NCBI GenBank assembly: GCA_965652645.1
Contig: CBFGXE010000030.1
Location: 1 to 35,345, forward strand
Reading direction: 5' to 3'
DNA length: 35,345 nucleotides
DNA from: ZC4RG30 sp965652645
GTDB lineage: Bacteria > Pseudomonadota > Gammaproteobacteria > Steroidobacterales > Steroidobacteraceae
Shown piece by piece: positions 8,020 through 16,926 of this stretch (positions are counted from its first letter, which is position 1; each line of letters begins with the position of its first letter). The position numbers were made by a program, and so were the translations under genes. The notes under the pieces are model-generated. The model searched no databases, was not told the origin of the DNA, and saw nothing but the letters and a program-made list of their open reading frames with translations.

Positions 8020-10416
8020 ATGTCCAGCAAGATCGACAATTGCATCCGCGCCATTCTCCGCCGCGGCCTTGCGCGCCGCAGCATCCTCCGGCAGGGCATC
8101 GGCCTTGCCCTGGCCGGCATGCTGCTTCCGGCGGTGGGACCCGCGGCGGAGTCGGAAGTGGTCGAGCTGGAGGAGATCGTCGTCACGGCGCAGTACCGCG
8201 AGGAATCGCTGCAGGAGACGCCCATCGCCATCACGGCCGTCACGGCCGAGGACCTGGAGGCCCGCGCGGTGACCTCGGCCTACGAGGTGGCCTACACCGT
8301 GCCCAACGCCTCTTTCCGTCCCGCGCAGGCCGCCTTCGGCAACACCATGACGGCCTTCGTGCGCGGCGTCGGCCAGAACGACTTCGACTTCGCGTTCGAG
8401 CCGGGCGTGGGCATCTACGTGGATGACGTGTACCACCCTTTCACGCTCGGTTCCTCCATCGAACTGCTGGACCTGGAGCGTGTGGAGGTGTTGCGTGGCC
8501 CGCAGGGCACGCTGTTCGGGCGTGGCTCCATCGGCGGCGCGGTGCGGTTCGTTACGAAGCAGCCGCGTGGCGATGACACCGGGTCGATCAGCCTCACGGT
8601 CGGCGGGTACGACAGGCTGGACCTCAGGGCCTCCTATGACTTCGCGCTGTCGGAGAAGCTCTTCGCGCGGGTCACCGGGGTGTCCGCGAGCCGTGGCGGT
8701 TACCAGGACGTGATCGACTTTGCCTGCGCTTACCCCGACCAGGCGGGCGACCTGCCGGTGATGCCCGTGAACCGCGGCAGGGGCTGCAAGCTCGGCACCC
8801 AGGGCGGGGAAGAGGTGCTGGGCGGCCGCGGCACCCTGACCTGGCTGGCAGGGGATACATTCGAAGCCAGCCTCACGGCGGAATTCCTCAAGTCCGATGC
8901 CGAACCGAAGGCCGACACGCTGCTCATGGTGGTTGAAGACAGCGCCTGGGCGGCCAATCCGCTGGTGCCATACGATGCGCGGTTCCTGCCGCCCAATCCC
9001 TACGTCACCTACGCCACGTACAACGATCCGCTCAGCGGACTGACCTTCGAGCCGCGCAACCGGCTGGAAAAGAAGTTCTTCTCCGGCAGGGCCGACTGGG
9101 ATCTTGGCGGAGGCGTGCGCGCATCGCTGATCGGCGCCTACACCGAGATGACCTCCACCCTGGTCTCCGATGCCGACGCCTCGCCGCTGAACGTGCAGCA
9201 GACCTATGGCATCCAGACCATCGACTTCCATACCGTGGAACTGCGCCTGGGAGGCAGGGCGATGGATCGTGTCGACTGGACAGTCGGCGGCTTCTACTAC
9301 GGCGGCGATGCGGTCAATGACCAGATAGTGAGCATTCCGTTCCTGAGCGGCCTCGGTGGCGTCGAGCCCGACGATCCCAGCCAGCCCTTCGTGAATGCAC
9401 ACAATGTGCACGACAGCCGCAACTACTCGGCATTCGCACACGCGGTGTGGCAACTGACCGATGTGCTGTCGCTGACCGGCGGTCTGCGCCATTCCGACGA
9501 CAAGAAGGTCGTGGCCTTCGACAACTCGCAGGTCCAGAACCCCCGCGTGGTGGTGCAGGGCGACAAGCTTGACTGGCGCATCGGACTGGACCTCAAGATC
9601 ACTGATGACGTCATGACCTACGTCAGCGCCTCGACGGGCTATCGTCCCGGCAGCTACAACCCGCGGCCATTCCAGGTGACCCAGGTGGTTGCCGTGGAGC
9701 AGGAGGAGTCAACGGCGCTCGAGGCGGGAGTGAAGGCGGACTTCTTCGCGCGGCGCCTGCGGGTCAATGCGGCGGTCTTCCACACGGACTGGAAGGCGCG
9801 CATCCTTCCGGTATCAGGCACCGAGTGCCCGGTGCTCGATGCCGGCCCGCCACCGGTGTACGACACGGTGGATCCGGGCACACCGGACGCCGTGCAGGAC
9901 TCGCTGGGCAACTGGTGCACGGCCACGTTCTCCCGCACCTTCTACGACAACGAGCCGGGCAAGGTGACGGGGGCAGAAGTGGAGCTCCTGTGGCAGCCCC
10001 TGAGGGCGCTCACCGTGAGCGGCGTCTATGGCGTGCTGGACTGGAAATCCGATGACATCAGTTCCGGAACACCCTTCTACGTGCCGGATTCGAACTGGTC
10101 CCTGGGTGTTTCCTATGCGGTCAACCTCGCCAGCGGCAGTACGGTGACACCGCGGGTGGACCTCTATGGCCAGTCACGGATCTGCACCAACTCGACCAGC
10201 CCCAGCTGCTCCGGCGGTTACGGGCTCCTCAATGCACGCGTGGAGTGGGCCAACCCCGGCCGCACCTGGACCATCGCGGCCGGTGCCACCAACGTGACCG
10301 ACAAGCAGTATTTCCTCAACAAGTTCGACCTGACGGCATTCGGACAGCCGCATACGGAAGGACAGCCGGGTCGTCCACGCGAGTGGTACCTGGGCTTCAC
10401 CCGCTACTTCAACTGA
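8020..10416 (+). CDS. TonB-dependent outer-membrane receptor (798 aa)
   Basis: A second, shorter receptor, 54 bp after the first and preceded by a strong AAAGGGGGG ribosome-binding site. The N-terminus has arginine pairs before a hydrophobic stretch (RRSILRQGIGLALAG), somewhat Tat-like, then mature protein from about residue 45. A TonB-box region (VELEEIVVTAQYREES) and a plug with TPIAITAVTAEDLE, GPQGTLFGRGSIGGAV and GIYVDDVYHP follow, then the barrel. The end reads WYLGFTRYFN, so the usual terminal aromatic is one residue inside. It belongs to the 'IVVTAQ(K/Y)REE' receptor group and is not a close copy of its upstream neighbour. It converges on ubiA with a 3-bp gap. Ligand unknown. Confidence 0.93.
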   Translation: MSSKIDNCIRAILRRGLARRSILRQGIGLALAGMLLPAVGPAAESEVVELEEIVVTAQYREESLQETPIAITAVTAEDLEARAVTSAYEVAYTVPNASFRPAQAAFGNTMTAFVRGVGQNDFDFAFEPGVGIYVDDVYHPFTLGSSIELLDLERVEVLRGPQGTLFGRGSIGGAVRFVTKQPRGDDTGSISLTVGGYDRLDLRASYDFALSEKLFARVTGVSASRGGYQDVIDFACAYPDQAGDLPVMPVNRGRGCKLGTQGGEEVLGGRGTLTWLAGDTFEASLTAEFLKSDAEPKADTLLMVVEDSAWAANPLVPYDARFLPPNPYVTYATYNDPLSGLTFEPRNRLEKKFFSGRADWDLGGGVRASLIGAYTEMTSTLVSDADASPLNVQQTYGIQTIDFHTVELRLGGRAMDRVDWTVGGFYYGGDAVNDQIVSIPFLSGLGGVEPDDPSQPFVNAHNVHDSRNYSAFAHAVWQLTDVLSLTGGLRHSDDKKVVAFDNSQVQNPRVVVQGDKLDWRIGLDLKITDDVMTYVSASTGYRPGSYNPRPFQVTQVVAVEQEESTALEAGVKADFFARRLRVNAAVFHTDWKARILPVSGTECPVLDAGPPPVYDTVDPGTPDAVQDSLGNWCTATFSRTFYDNEPGKVTGAEVELLWQPLRALTVSGVYGVLDWKSDDISSGTPFYVPDSNWSLGVSYAVNLASGSTVTPRVDLYGQSRICTNSTSPSCSGGYGLLNARVEWANPGRTWTIAAGATNVTDKQYFLNKFDLTAFGQPHTEGQPGRPREWYLGFTRYFN

Positions 10417-10419
10417 GGC

Positions 10420-11331
10420 TCAGCCGGCGATGAATCCCGCCAGCACCAGCACTCCCACCCAGTTGTTGTTGAGGAATGCCTTGAAGCAGCCGGCGGGCGC
10501 CCGGTCGCGGATCAGCCACTGCTGCCAGGCGAACAGCAGGGCGGCGCCGGCCAGCGCGAGCCAGTAGGGCCAGGCGAGCAGCAGGGCGCGGCCGGTGAAG
10601 GCCAGCCCTGCCAGCACCATCATCTGCATGGCGCCGATAAGCACGCGGTCCATGTCGCCGAAGGCGATGGCTGTGGACTCCACGCCGATCTTCAGGTCGT
10701 CCTCGCGGTCGACCATGGCGTATTGCGTGTCGTAGACGCCCGCCCACAGCATGGTGACCACAAACAGCAGCCAGCCGAGCTGGGGCACGCCCCCCAGCGT
10801 GGCGACGAAGGCCATGGGCACGGCCCAGCCGAAGGCTGCGCCCAGGTAGAACTGCGGCAGCGGGAAGAAACGCTTCATCAGCGGATAGCTGATGGTGAGC
10901 GCGGCGCCGACGAAGGCGAACTGCACCGTCTTCCAGTCGAGCCGGGTGACCAGCCACAGCGCAAACAGCACCAGGGCGGCGAACAGCGCCAGGGCTTCCT
11001 GGGGGGAAACCAGACGCAGGGCCAGCGGCCGTTCGCGGGTGCGCCGCACATGCGGGTCGATGTCGCGGTCGGCGAAGTCGTTGATCACGCAGCCGGCCGA
11101 GCGCATCACCACCGTGCCGGCGATGAACACCCACAGCAGCTTTGCGGAAGGAGCCTGCGGGCCGTCGGGCAAGCCACGCGCGGCCACCCACAGCGCCCAC
11201 AGGGTGGGCCACAGCAACAGGCCGATGCCGATGGGCCGGTTCAGGCGCATCAGCTGCGCGTAGCGTTCCAGGCGCCGCAGCAGCGGGGCGCCCGGCCAGC
11301 CATGAAGGATTTGCCTAGCCGATGCGGCCAT
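10420..11331 (-). CDS. ubiA: 4-hydroxybenzoate polyprenyltransferase UbiA
   Basis: A 303-residue multi-helix membrane prenyltransferase that joins 4-hydroxybenzoate to a polyprenyl chain in ubiquinone synthesis. Both aspartate-rich motifs are seen: NDFADRDID followed by VRRTRERPL, and YDTQYAMVDREDDLKIGVEST, which identify UbiA rather than heme O synthase CtaB. The N-terminal MRLNRPIGIGLLLWPTLWALW is also typical. ATG 11331 gives a normal N-terminus and overlaps the end of recG by 17 bp, so ubiA is probably the last gene of the gmk-to-ubiA operon. No ubiC is adjacent. Confidence 0.95.
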   Translation of the reverse strand: MAASARQILHGWPGAPLLRRLERYAQLMRLNRPIGIGLLLWPTLWALWVAARGLPDGPQAPSAKLLWVFIAGTVVMRSAGCVINDFADRDIDPHVRRTRERPLALRLVSPQEALALFAALVLFALWLVTRLDWKTVQFAFVGAALTISYPLMKRFFPLPQFYLGAAFGWAVPMAFVATLGGVPQLGWLLFVVTMLWAGVYDTQYAMVDREDDLKIGVESTAIAFGDMDRVLIGAMQMMVLAGLAFTGRALLLAWPYWLALAGAALLFAWQQWLIRDRAPAGCFKAFLNNNWVGVLVLAGFIAG

Positions 11332-13336
11332 ATGCTCCGGCGTTTCCGATCCAGCGCTGCTTGAGCGGCGCGATGCAGGCGGCATTCTCGCGCAGCAGCT
11401 CCTCGGCGGTCGAGCGGATCTGCGGCAGCAGGTCCGCGTCGCGCATCAGGTCGGCCACCTTCAGCTCGGCCAGTCCGGTCTGGCGGGTGCCCAGCAGCTC
11501 GCCGGGGCCGCGCAGCTCCAGGTCCTTCTGCGCGATCACGAAACCGTCGGTGGAGTCGCGCAGGATGGCCAGCCGCTCGCGCCCGAGCTGCGACAGCGGC
11601 GCGCGGAACAGCAGCACGCAGGTGGATTCCACCGCGCCGCGGCCCACGCGGCCACGCAGCTGGTGCAGCTGGGCGAGGCCCAGGCGCTCGGCGTTCTCGA
11701 TCACCATCAGGCTGGCATTGGGCACGTCCACGCCCACCTCGATCACGGTGGTGGCCACCAGCAGCTGCACGGCGCCGGACTTGAATTCCTGCATGGCCCC
11801 ATCCTTGGCGCGGGCGGGCATGCGGCCATGGACCAGGCCGATGCGCAGGTCGGGCAGCGCCGCGGCCAGCGTGGCGGCGGTTTCCTCGGCCGCCTGCGCG
11901 CGCAGTTCCTCGGATTCCTCGATCAGCGTGCACACCCAGTAGGCCTGGCGGCCTTCCTGGCAGGCGGCGTGGATGCGCGCCACGATCTCCCCGCGCCGCT
12001 CCTCGGGCACGGCGATGGTGCGGATGGGCGTGCGACCGGGCGGCAGCTCATCGATCACCGATACGTCGAGATCGGCATACGCGGTCATGGCCAGCGTGCG
12101 CGGGATGGGCGTGGCCGTCATGATGAGCTGGTGCGGGGTGCGGCCGTCACCTTCACCCTTTTCCTTCAGCTGCATGCGCTGCTGCACGCCGAAGCGGTGC
12201 TGCTCGTCGACGATGGCCAGCGCCAGCTGGTGGAATCGCACGCCCTCCTGGAACAGCGCATGCGTGCCGACCACGAGGTGTGCCTCGCCGCTGGCCACGG
12301 CCGTGAGCGCGCTGCGCCGCGTGCGCGCCGGCTGCGAGCCGGTGAGCAGCACCACGGTGATGTCCAGCGGGCGGAACCAGGCATCCAGCGTGCGCCAGTG
12401 CTGCTCTGCCAGCAGCTCGGTGGGCGCCATCAGCGCCGCCTGCGCACCGCTGCCCACGGCACGCGCCGCAGCCGCCCCGGCCACCACCGTCTTGCCGCAG
12501 CCCACGTCCCCCTGCACCAGGCGCATCATCGGCCGCGCGCCCGAGAGGTCCGCGTTCACTTCGGCCAGCACGCGCTGCTGCGCGCCGGTGAGCTTCCACG
12601 GCAGGGAGGCGAGGAAGCGCGCGGCGAGGCCGGCGGCATCGGGCAGCGGCTGCGCGGGCTCGGACTGGATGCGCTGCTTGAGCTGGGCGAGGGAGAGCGG
12701 GTGCGCCAGCAGCTCCTCGAAGGCCTGGCGGCGGTGCGCCGGTTGCCGGCCGGCGGCCAGCGACTCCAGCGAGGTGCCCACAGGCGGGTGGTGCATGAAT
12801 TCCAGCGCCGCGCGCAGCGGCGGCAGGTTCATCTGCCCGACGATGCGCGCGGGCAGCAGGTCCACGGCCGGGTTGGCCGCCAGGCGATCCAGCGCGCGGT
12901 TCACCTGCATGCGCACGCGGCCTTGGGTCTGGCCCTCGCGCAGGGGATAGATGGGCGTGAGCCGGTCATCCAGCGGCTCCGGCGTGCTGCCGATGCGGCG
13001 GTATTCCGGATGCACCATCTCCAGCCCCTGCGGGCCGCGGCGCACCTCGCCGAAGCAGCGCAGGCGCGTGCCGCGGGCAAGCTGCTGCTGCTGGGCGCGG
13101 GAGAAATGGAAAAAACGCAGCGTGAGGAAGCCGGAGCCGTCGGAAAGCCTCACCAGCAGGGAACGGCGGCGGCGGTAGACCACGTCGGCGAGCTGCACCT
13201 CGCCTTCCACCACCGCGCGCATGCCCGCCAGCAGCGCGCCCACGGCCGTCACGCGCGTGCGGTCCTCGTAACGATGCGGCAGCAGGAAGAGCGGGTCGGC
13301 GCCGGCGGCCGCTTCCGCTACAGGCTCAGCACGCAC
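11315..13336 (-). CDS. recG: ATP-dependent DNA helicase RecG, with shortened N-terminus
   Basis: A RecG branch-migration helicase that remodels stalled forks and Holliday junctions. Present are the wedge OB-fold entry LPHRYEDRTRV, Walker A GDVGCGKT (about residues 276-283), the DEQHRFGV box, MTATPIPRTLAMTAY, ATTVIEVGVDVPNA and QLRGRVGRG. The C-terminus is complete. The start is the problem. The best candidate is GTG 13336, inside the end of ridA (19-bp overlap), giving 673 aa with only about 21 residues before RYEDRT; E. coli has about 43, including a GVG-containing helical leader. Extending upstream runs through ridA in the wrong frame and gives only Arg/Pro-rich sequence. The helicase core is secure; the start codon is not. 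Confidence 0.9.
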   Translation of the reverse strand: MRAEPVAEAAAGADPLFLLPHRYEDRTRVTAVGALLAGMRAVVEGEVQLADVVYRRRRSLLVRLSDGSGFLTLRFFHFSRAQQQQLARGTRLRCFGEVRRGPQGLEMVHPEYRRIGSTPEPLDDRLTPIYPLREGQTQGRVRMQVNRALDRLAANPAVDLLPARIVGQMNLPPLRAALEFMHHPPVGTSLESLAAGRQPAHRRQAFEELLAHPLSLAQLKQRIQSEPAQPLPDAAGLAARFLASLPWKLTGAQQRVLAEVNADLSGARPMMRLVQGDVGCGKTVVAGAAAARAVGSGAQAALMAPTELLAEQHWRTLDAWFRPLDITVVLLTGSQPARTRRSALTAVASGEAHLVVGTHALFQEGVRFHQLALAIVDEQHRFGVQQRMQLKEKGEGDGRTPHQLIMTATPIPRTLAMTAYADLDVSVIDELPPGRTPIRTIAVPEERRGEIVARIHAACQEGRQAYWVCTLIEESEELRAQAAEETAATLAAALPDLRIGLVHGRMPARAKDGAMQEFKSGAVQLLVATTVIEVGVDVPNASLMVIENAERLGLAQLHQLRGRVGRGAVESTCVLLFRAPLSQLGRERLAILRDSTDGFVIAQKDLELRGPGELLGTRQTGLAELKVADLMRDADLLPQIRSTAEELLRENAACIAPLKQRWIGNAGAYGRIG

Positions 13337-13695
13337 TCCACTTCCACGCGGGCGCCGCGCGGCAGCGCCGCGGCCTGGATGGCCGCCCGGGCCGGGTAGG
13401 GCTGGGAGAAATAGCGCTGCATGGCTTCGTTGACCTTGCCGAAGTGGGCGAGGTCGGTGAGGTAGACGTTCACCTTCACCGCCTGGTCGAGGCTGGCGCC
13501 GGCGGCCCCGGCCACGGCCTTCAGGTTGTCGAAGGCGCGGGCGATCTCCGCGTCGATGTCGCCGCTGACCAGTTGCCCGGTGGCCGGGTCGAGCGGGATC
13601 TGGCCGGAACACCAGACGGTGTTGCCGACCTTGATGGCCTGGGAATAGGTGCCGATGGCGGCGGGTGCGTTCGGGGTGCTGATGACCTGCTTCAT
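13318..13695 (-). CDS. ridA: RidA family reactive intermediate/imine deaminase
   Basis: A 125-residue YjgF/YER057c/UK114 protein of normal length. RidA hydrolyses reactive enamine/imine intermediates such as 2-aminoacrylate in the cytosol. Seen: the STPNAPAAIGTYSQAIKVG N-terminus, WCSGQIPLDPATGQLV, the DNLKAV helix, VKVNVYLTDLAHF, and the C-terminal YPARAAIQAAALPRGARVEVE. The last includes the substrate-carboxylate-binding Arg of the PARA motif and the terminal glutamate. Its ATG overlaps the spoT stop (ATGA, 13692-13695), and its 3' end overlaps the proposed recG start. A ridA gene between spoT and recG is common in this part of the Gammaproteobacteria. Confidence 0.96.
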   Translation of the reverse strand: MKQVISTPNAPAAIGTYSQAIKVGNTVWCSGQIPLDPATGQLVSGDIDAEIARAFDNLKAVAGAAGASLDQAVKVNVYLTDLAHFGKVNEAMQRYFSQPYPARAAIQAAALPRGARVEVECVLSL

Positions 13696-15878
13696 TCTTC
13701 CTCGCGGCTGCGTCGTGATGCCAGGTGGCGCGTCACGCGCAGCACCTCGGGCATCTGGCGAATGGTACGCACGATGCGCGCCAGATGCCTGCGATCCTTC
13801 ACCTCGACCTCCAGCTTGATCAGCGACACTTCGCCGTCGCGCTGCTCGACCGAGGCCTGGCCGATGTTGGTGTCGGTGCCGGCGATGGCCGCGGACACGC
13901 TGGCCAGCATGCCGATCTTGTTGGCCGCCTCGATGCGCACCTCGGCGCTGAAGTAGCGGTTGAGCCCCTTCTGCCAGGTGACCGGCTGCCATTTCTCCGG
14001 GTGCTTGTGGAAATCCTCCACGTTGCCGCAGGCCTCGCGGTGGATGACGATGCCGCGCCCGGCGGAGAGGTACGCAATGATGGGATCGTCGGGAATCGGC
14101 CGGCAGCAGCGCGCGTAGGTGACCAGCAGGCCCTCGGTGCCGGCGATGGTCAGCGGCGTGATCTTGCCCTTGTCGTCGTGGCCGCCGGGCAGCAGGCGGC
14201 GGGCCACCAGCGGCGCCAGGCGCTCGCCCAGGCCCAGCTGCGCCAGCAGCTCGTCGCGGTCCCTGATGTTGAACTCCTGCAGCGCCTGCTGCATCACCGC
14301 CGGCTCGATGCTGTCCACGCTGAGCTCGAATTCCTCCAGCGCGGAGTTCAGCAGCTGCGCGCCCAGCTCGATGGCCTCGGAGCGCTGCAGCGCCTTCAGG
14401 TAGTGGCGGATGGCGCTGCGCGCCTTGGCGGTGGCGACGAAATTCACCCACGCCGGGTTGGGCGAGGCGCCCTTGGCGGTGATGATCTGCACGGTCTGGC
14501 CATTGCGCAGCACGGTGCGCAGCGGCGCGAGGCGACGGTCGACCTTGGCGGCCACGCAGCGGTTGCCGATGTCGGTGTGCACGGCATAGGCGAAGTCCAC
14601 CACGGTGGCGCCGCGCGGCAGGCGCAGGATGGTGCCCTTGGGCGTGAACACGTAGACCTTGTCGGGGAAGAGGTCGACCTTGACGCTCTCGATGAACTCC
14701 TCGGCATTGCCGCTGGACTGCATCTCCATCAGGTGGCTGATCCAGGCGCGCGCGCGCTCCTGCTGCGCGGAGTCGGCGCCGCCGGTCTTCGCGCCGGCCT
14801 TGTATTTCCAGTGCGAGGCCACGCCGGCCTCGGCCACGGTGTGCATGTCGCCGGTGCGGATCTGCACCTCGATGGGCACGCCATTGGGGCCGAACAGCGT
14901 GGTGTGCAGCGACTGGTAGCCGTTCACGCGCGGGATGGCGATGTAGTCCTTGAAGCGCCCCGGCATGGGCCGGTAGGTGGCGTGCACCACGCCCAGCGTG
15001 CGGTAGCAGGTGTCGGCCGTGTCGACCAGGATGCGCAGGCCATACACGTCGACCACCTGCGCCAGCAGCGAGCGCTTGCGGCGCATCTTCTTGTAGATGC
15101 TGTAGAGGTGTTTCTCGCGTGATTCGACCGTGGCCTGGATGCCGGCCTTCTCCAGCGCCTCGCGCAGCACCTTCTCGATCTTGCCGAGGAATTCCTTCTG
15201 GTTGCCGCGCGCCCTCTTCAGCGCACGCTCGATCACGCGGTAGCGCTGCGGATACAGCGCGCGGAAGCCGAGGTCTTCCAGTTCCAGCTTGATCTTGTAG
15301 AGGCCGAGGCGCTCGGCCACCGGCGCATAGATCTCCAGCGTCTCGCGCGCCACCTGGCGGCGCTTGGCCACCGACATGGCGCCGATGGTGCGCATGTTGT
15401 GCGTGCGGTCGGCGAGCTTGACCATGATGACGCGCAGGTCGCGCACCATGGCCAGCAGCATCTTGCGGAAGGATTCCGCCTGCGCTTCCTCGCGGTTCTT
15501 GAACTTGATCTGGTCGAGCTTGGTGACGCCGTCGACGATCTCGGCCACGTCCTTGCCGAAGCGGCGCTCTATCTCGTCTTTCGCGACCGGCGTGTCTTCG
15601 ATGACGTCATGCAGGATGGCCCCGATGATCGTGTCGGCGTCCAGGTGCAGGTCCGCCAGCAGCTGCGCGGCCGCCAGCGGATGGGCGATGTAGGGTTCGC
15701 CGGAAAGGCGCTTCTGGCCCTGGTGGGCCGCGGCGCCGAAGTCGGCGGCGTCGCGGATGCGGTCGACCTGCTCGGGAGGAAGATAGACCTCGACCTTGGC
15801 GAGCAGCTCCTTGAGACCGGGGGTGCGCCGGGCGCTGGTGCCTGGGATCAGGCCGAGCAGCGATGACGCATAGTCCAT
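13692..15878 (-). CDS. spoT: Bifunctional (p)ppGpp synthetase/hydrolase SpoT (Rel family)
   Basis: A 728-residue long RelA/SpoT homologue controlling the stringent-response alarmone. The N-terminal HD hydrolase domain is intact: H52, H66, the HD at 90-91 within ILHDVIEDT, and LADRTHNMRT. The synthetase domain contains YGLRILV and PGRFKDYIA; the RFKD at 308-311 is the RxKD form of bifunctional enzymes rather than the ExDD of RelA. A TGS domain follows from about residue 398 (VYVFTPKGTILRLPRGAT), then a helical/zinc-finger region (YARCCRPIPDDPI) and a C-terminal ACT domain (about 650-715). Both activities are therefore plausible. It is 13 bp from rpoZ and overlaps ridA by 4 bp. Confidence 0.96.
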   Translation of the reverse strand: MDYASSLLGLIPGTSARRTPGLKELLAKVEVYLPPEQVDRIRDAADFGAAAHQGQKRLSGEPYIAHPLAAAQLLADLHLDADTIIGAILHDVIEDTPVAKDEIERRFGKDVAEIVDGVTKLDQIKFKNREEAQAESFRKMLLAMVRDLRVIMVKLADRTHNMRTIGAMSVAKRRQVARETLEIYAPVAERLGLYKIKLELEDLGFRALYPQRYRVIERALKRARGNQKEFLGKIEKVLREALEKAGIQATVESREKHLYSIYKKMRRKRSLLAQVVDVYGLRILVDTADTCYRTLGVVHATYRPMPGRFKDYIAIPRVNGYQSLHTTLFGPNGVPIEVQIRTGDMHTVAEAGVASHWKYKAGAKTGGADSAQQERARAWISHLMEMQSSGNAEEFIESVKVDLFPDKVYVFTPKGTILRLPRGATVVDFAYAVHTDIGNRCVAAKVDRRLAPLRTVLRNGQTVQIITAKGASPNPAWVNFVATAKARSAIRHYLKALQRSEAIELGAQLLNSALEEFELSVDSIEPAVMQQALQEFNIRDRDELLAQLGLGERLAPLVARRLLPGGHDDKGKITPLTIAGTEGLLVTYARCCRPIPDDPIIAYLSAGRGIVIHREACGNVEDFHKHPEKWQPVTWQKGLNRYFSAEVRIEAANKIGMLASVSAAIAGTDTNIGQASVEQRDGEVSLIKLEVEVKDRRHLARIVRTIRQMPEVLRVTRHLASRRSREEE

Positions 15879-15891
15879 ATGCGCGGCGGTC

Positions 15892-16176
15892 TTATTCCCC
15901 CACCAGGCCGAACTGCGGCGCGCGGAAATTCTCGAGCTGGGCGTCGATGTCGTTCACGACCGGCTCGGGCACCGGCTCCGGCTCGACCAGCATCTCGGGG
16001 GTGATGTTGCCCTCGGCGATCTCGCGCAGCGCGATCACGGTGACCTTGTCGTTGTCGACGGGCACGGTGGGCTCGGCACCATTGGCGAGACGGCGGGCGC
16101 GGGCGGCAGCCAGCAGCACCAGCTGGAAGAGGTTCTCGACGTTGGGCAGGCAGTCTTCGACGGTTACGCGGGCCAT
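15892..16176 (-). CDS. rpoZ: RNA polymerase omega subunit
   Basis: A 94-residue omega subunit that assists RNA polymerase assembly and, in proteobacteria, forms part of ppGpp binding site 1. The diagnostic N-terminus MARVTVEDCLPNVENLFQLVLLAA is present, as is the VDNDKVTVIALREIAEGNI block. The tail is acidic and proline-rich (PEPVPEPVVND). It sits between gmk (24 bp upstream) and spoT (13 bp downstream), the classic order linking omega with the ppGpp enzyme. Confidence 0.96.
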   Translation of the reverse strand: MARVTVEDCLPNVENLFQLVLLAAARARRLANGAEPTVPVDNDKVTVIALREIAEGNITPEMLVEPEPVPEPVVNDIDAQLENFRAPQFGLVGE

Positions 16177-16200
16177 GGTGTTCCGGGTGGGAAATGGGGT

Positions 16201-16824
16201 CTAAGGGACTGGAAATTCTAGCAGATTCGCCAGCACCGGGGCGAGTTCCGGGCGCCGGGCAGCCAGGGCTTCACCCCGTCCCCCGATGATCGCCGCCAGC
16301 TCGTCCACGGCCCGCCCGAACTCGTCGTTGACCACCACGAAGTCGAATTCCTGCCAGTGGGACATGTCGGCCACGGCGTCGGCCAGGCGCCGCTCGATCA
16401 CCGCCGGGGTATCGGTGGCCCGGGCGTTGAGCCGCTGGCGCAGGGCCTGGCGGGAGGGGGGGAGTATGAAGATGCTCTGGCAGCCGGGCAGGGCCTCGCG
16501 CACCTGCCGGGCGCCCTGCCAGTCGATCTCCAGGATCACGTCATGGCCGGCGGCCAGTTTTTCCCGGAGCTGGTGGCGGCTGGTGCCGTAGTGGTTGTCG
16601 AACACCAGGGCGTGCTCGAGGAAGGCACCGGCGTCCACCAGCCTGCGGAAGGTGGGGACATCCACGAAGTAATACTCGCGGCCCTCCTGCTCGGTGGGGC
16701 GGGGCGGGCGGGTGGTGTGCGAGGTGGAAACCCGCAGCTCCGGCAGCCGCTCCAGCAGGGCCTTCACCAGGCTGGTCTTGCCCGCGCCGGAGGGTGCGGA
16801 AATGACGAACAGGCGTGAATTCAT
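16201..16824 (-). CDS. gmk: Guanylate kinase
   Basis: A 207-residue guanylate kinase phosphorylating GMP to GDP. The P-loop SGAGKTS is at residues 12-18. The GMP-binding region has STSHTTRPPRPTEQEGREYYFV, then FLEHALVFDNHYGTS, and the DVILEIDWQGARQVR strand is typical. ATG 16824 (MNSRLFVIS) gives the normal family start; the longer open frame upstream is not conserved. It is the first gene of the minus-strand gmk-rpoZ-spoT-ridA-recG-ubiA run and diverges from the M13 peptidase gene. Confidence 0.96.
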   Translation of the reverse strand: MNSRLFVISAPSGAGKTSLVKALLERLPELRVSTSHTTRPPRPTEQEGREYYFVDVPTFRRLVDAGAFLEHALVFDNHYGTSRHQLREKLAAGHDVILEIDWQGARQVREALPGCQSIFILPPSRQALRQRLNARATDTPAVIERRLADAVADMSHWQEFDFVVVNDEFGRAVDELAAIIGGRGEALAARRPELAPVLANLLEFPVP

Positions 16825-16841
16825 GAGGGGCGGCATTTTGG

Positions 16842-16862
16842 CATGGCCGGCGCCGGGCCATG
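16842..16862. promoter_or_regulatory. Inverted repeat in the gmk / M13 peptidase divergent region
   Basis: The 102-bp gap between the divergent gmk and M13 peptidase genes contains CATGGCC and GGCCATG (7-bp perfect arms) around a GC-rich 7-nt centre. It could be an operator or a stem-loop in the gmk leader. A weak -10-like TACACT lies at 16887-16892 on the plus strand, about 35 bp before the peptidase start, without a convincing -35. Function is inference. Confidence 0.35.
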
Positions 16863-16926
16863 GCGCAAAGGCTCCTGCCGAGCCGCTACACTGCCCCACC
16901 CGCCGGATCCGCCAGGGAGTACCAGC

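Noticed and set aside
4888..9492. A 1,534-codon open frame on the minus strand opposite both TonB receptors
   Set aside because: It is a high-GC antisense shadow: low-complexity His/Arg/Gly/Val-rich product, no domain, and fully overlapped by two convincing receptors.
10420..11331. ubiA considered as ctaB (heme O synthase) because of nearby cta genes
   Set aside because: The NDFADRDID and DREDDLKIGVEST motifs are those of 4-hydroxybenzoate polyprenyltransferase, and it groups with the recG operon.
11663..13399. Long plus-strand open frame opposite recG
   Set aside because: Composition is Arg/His/Gly-rich with no motif; recG on the minus strand explains the region.
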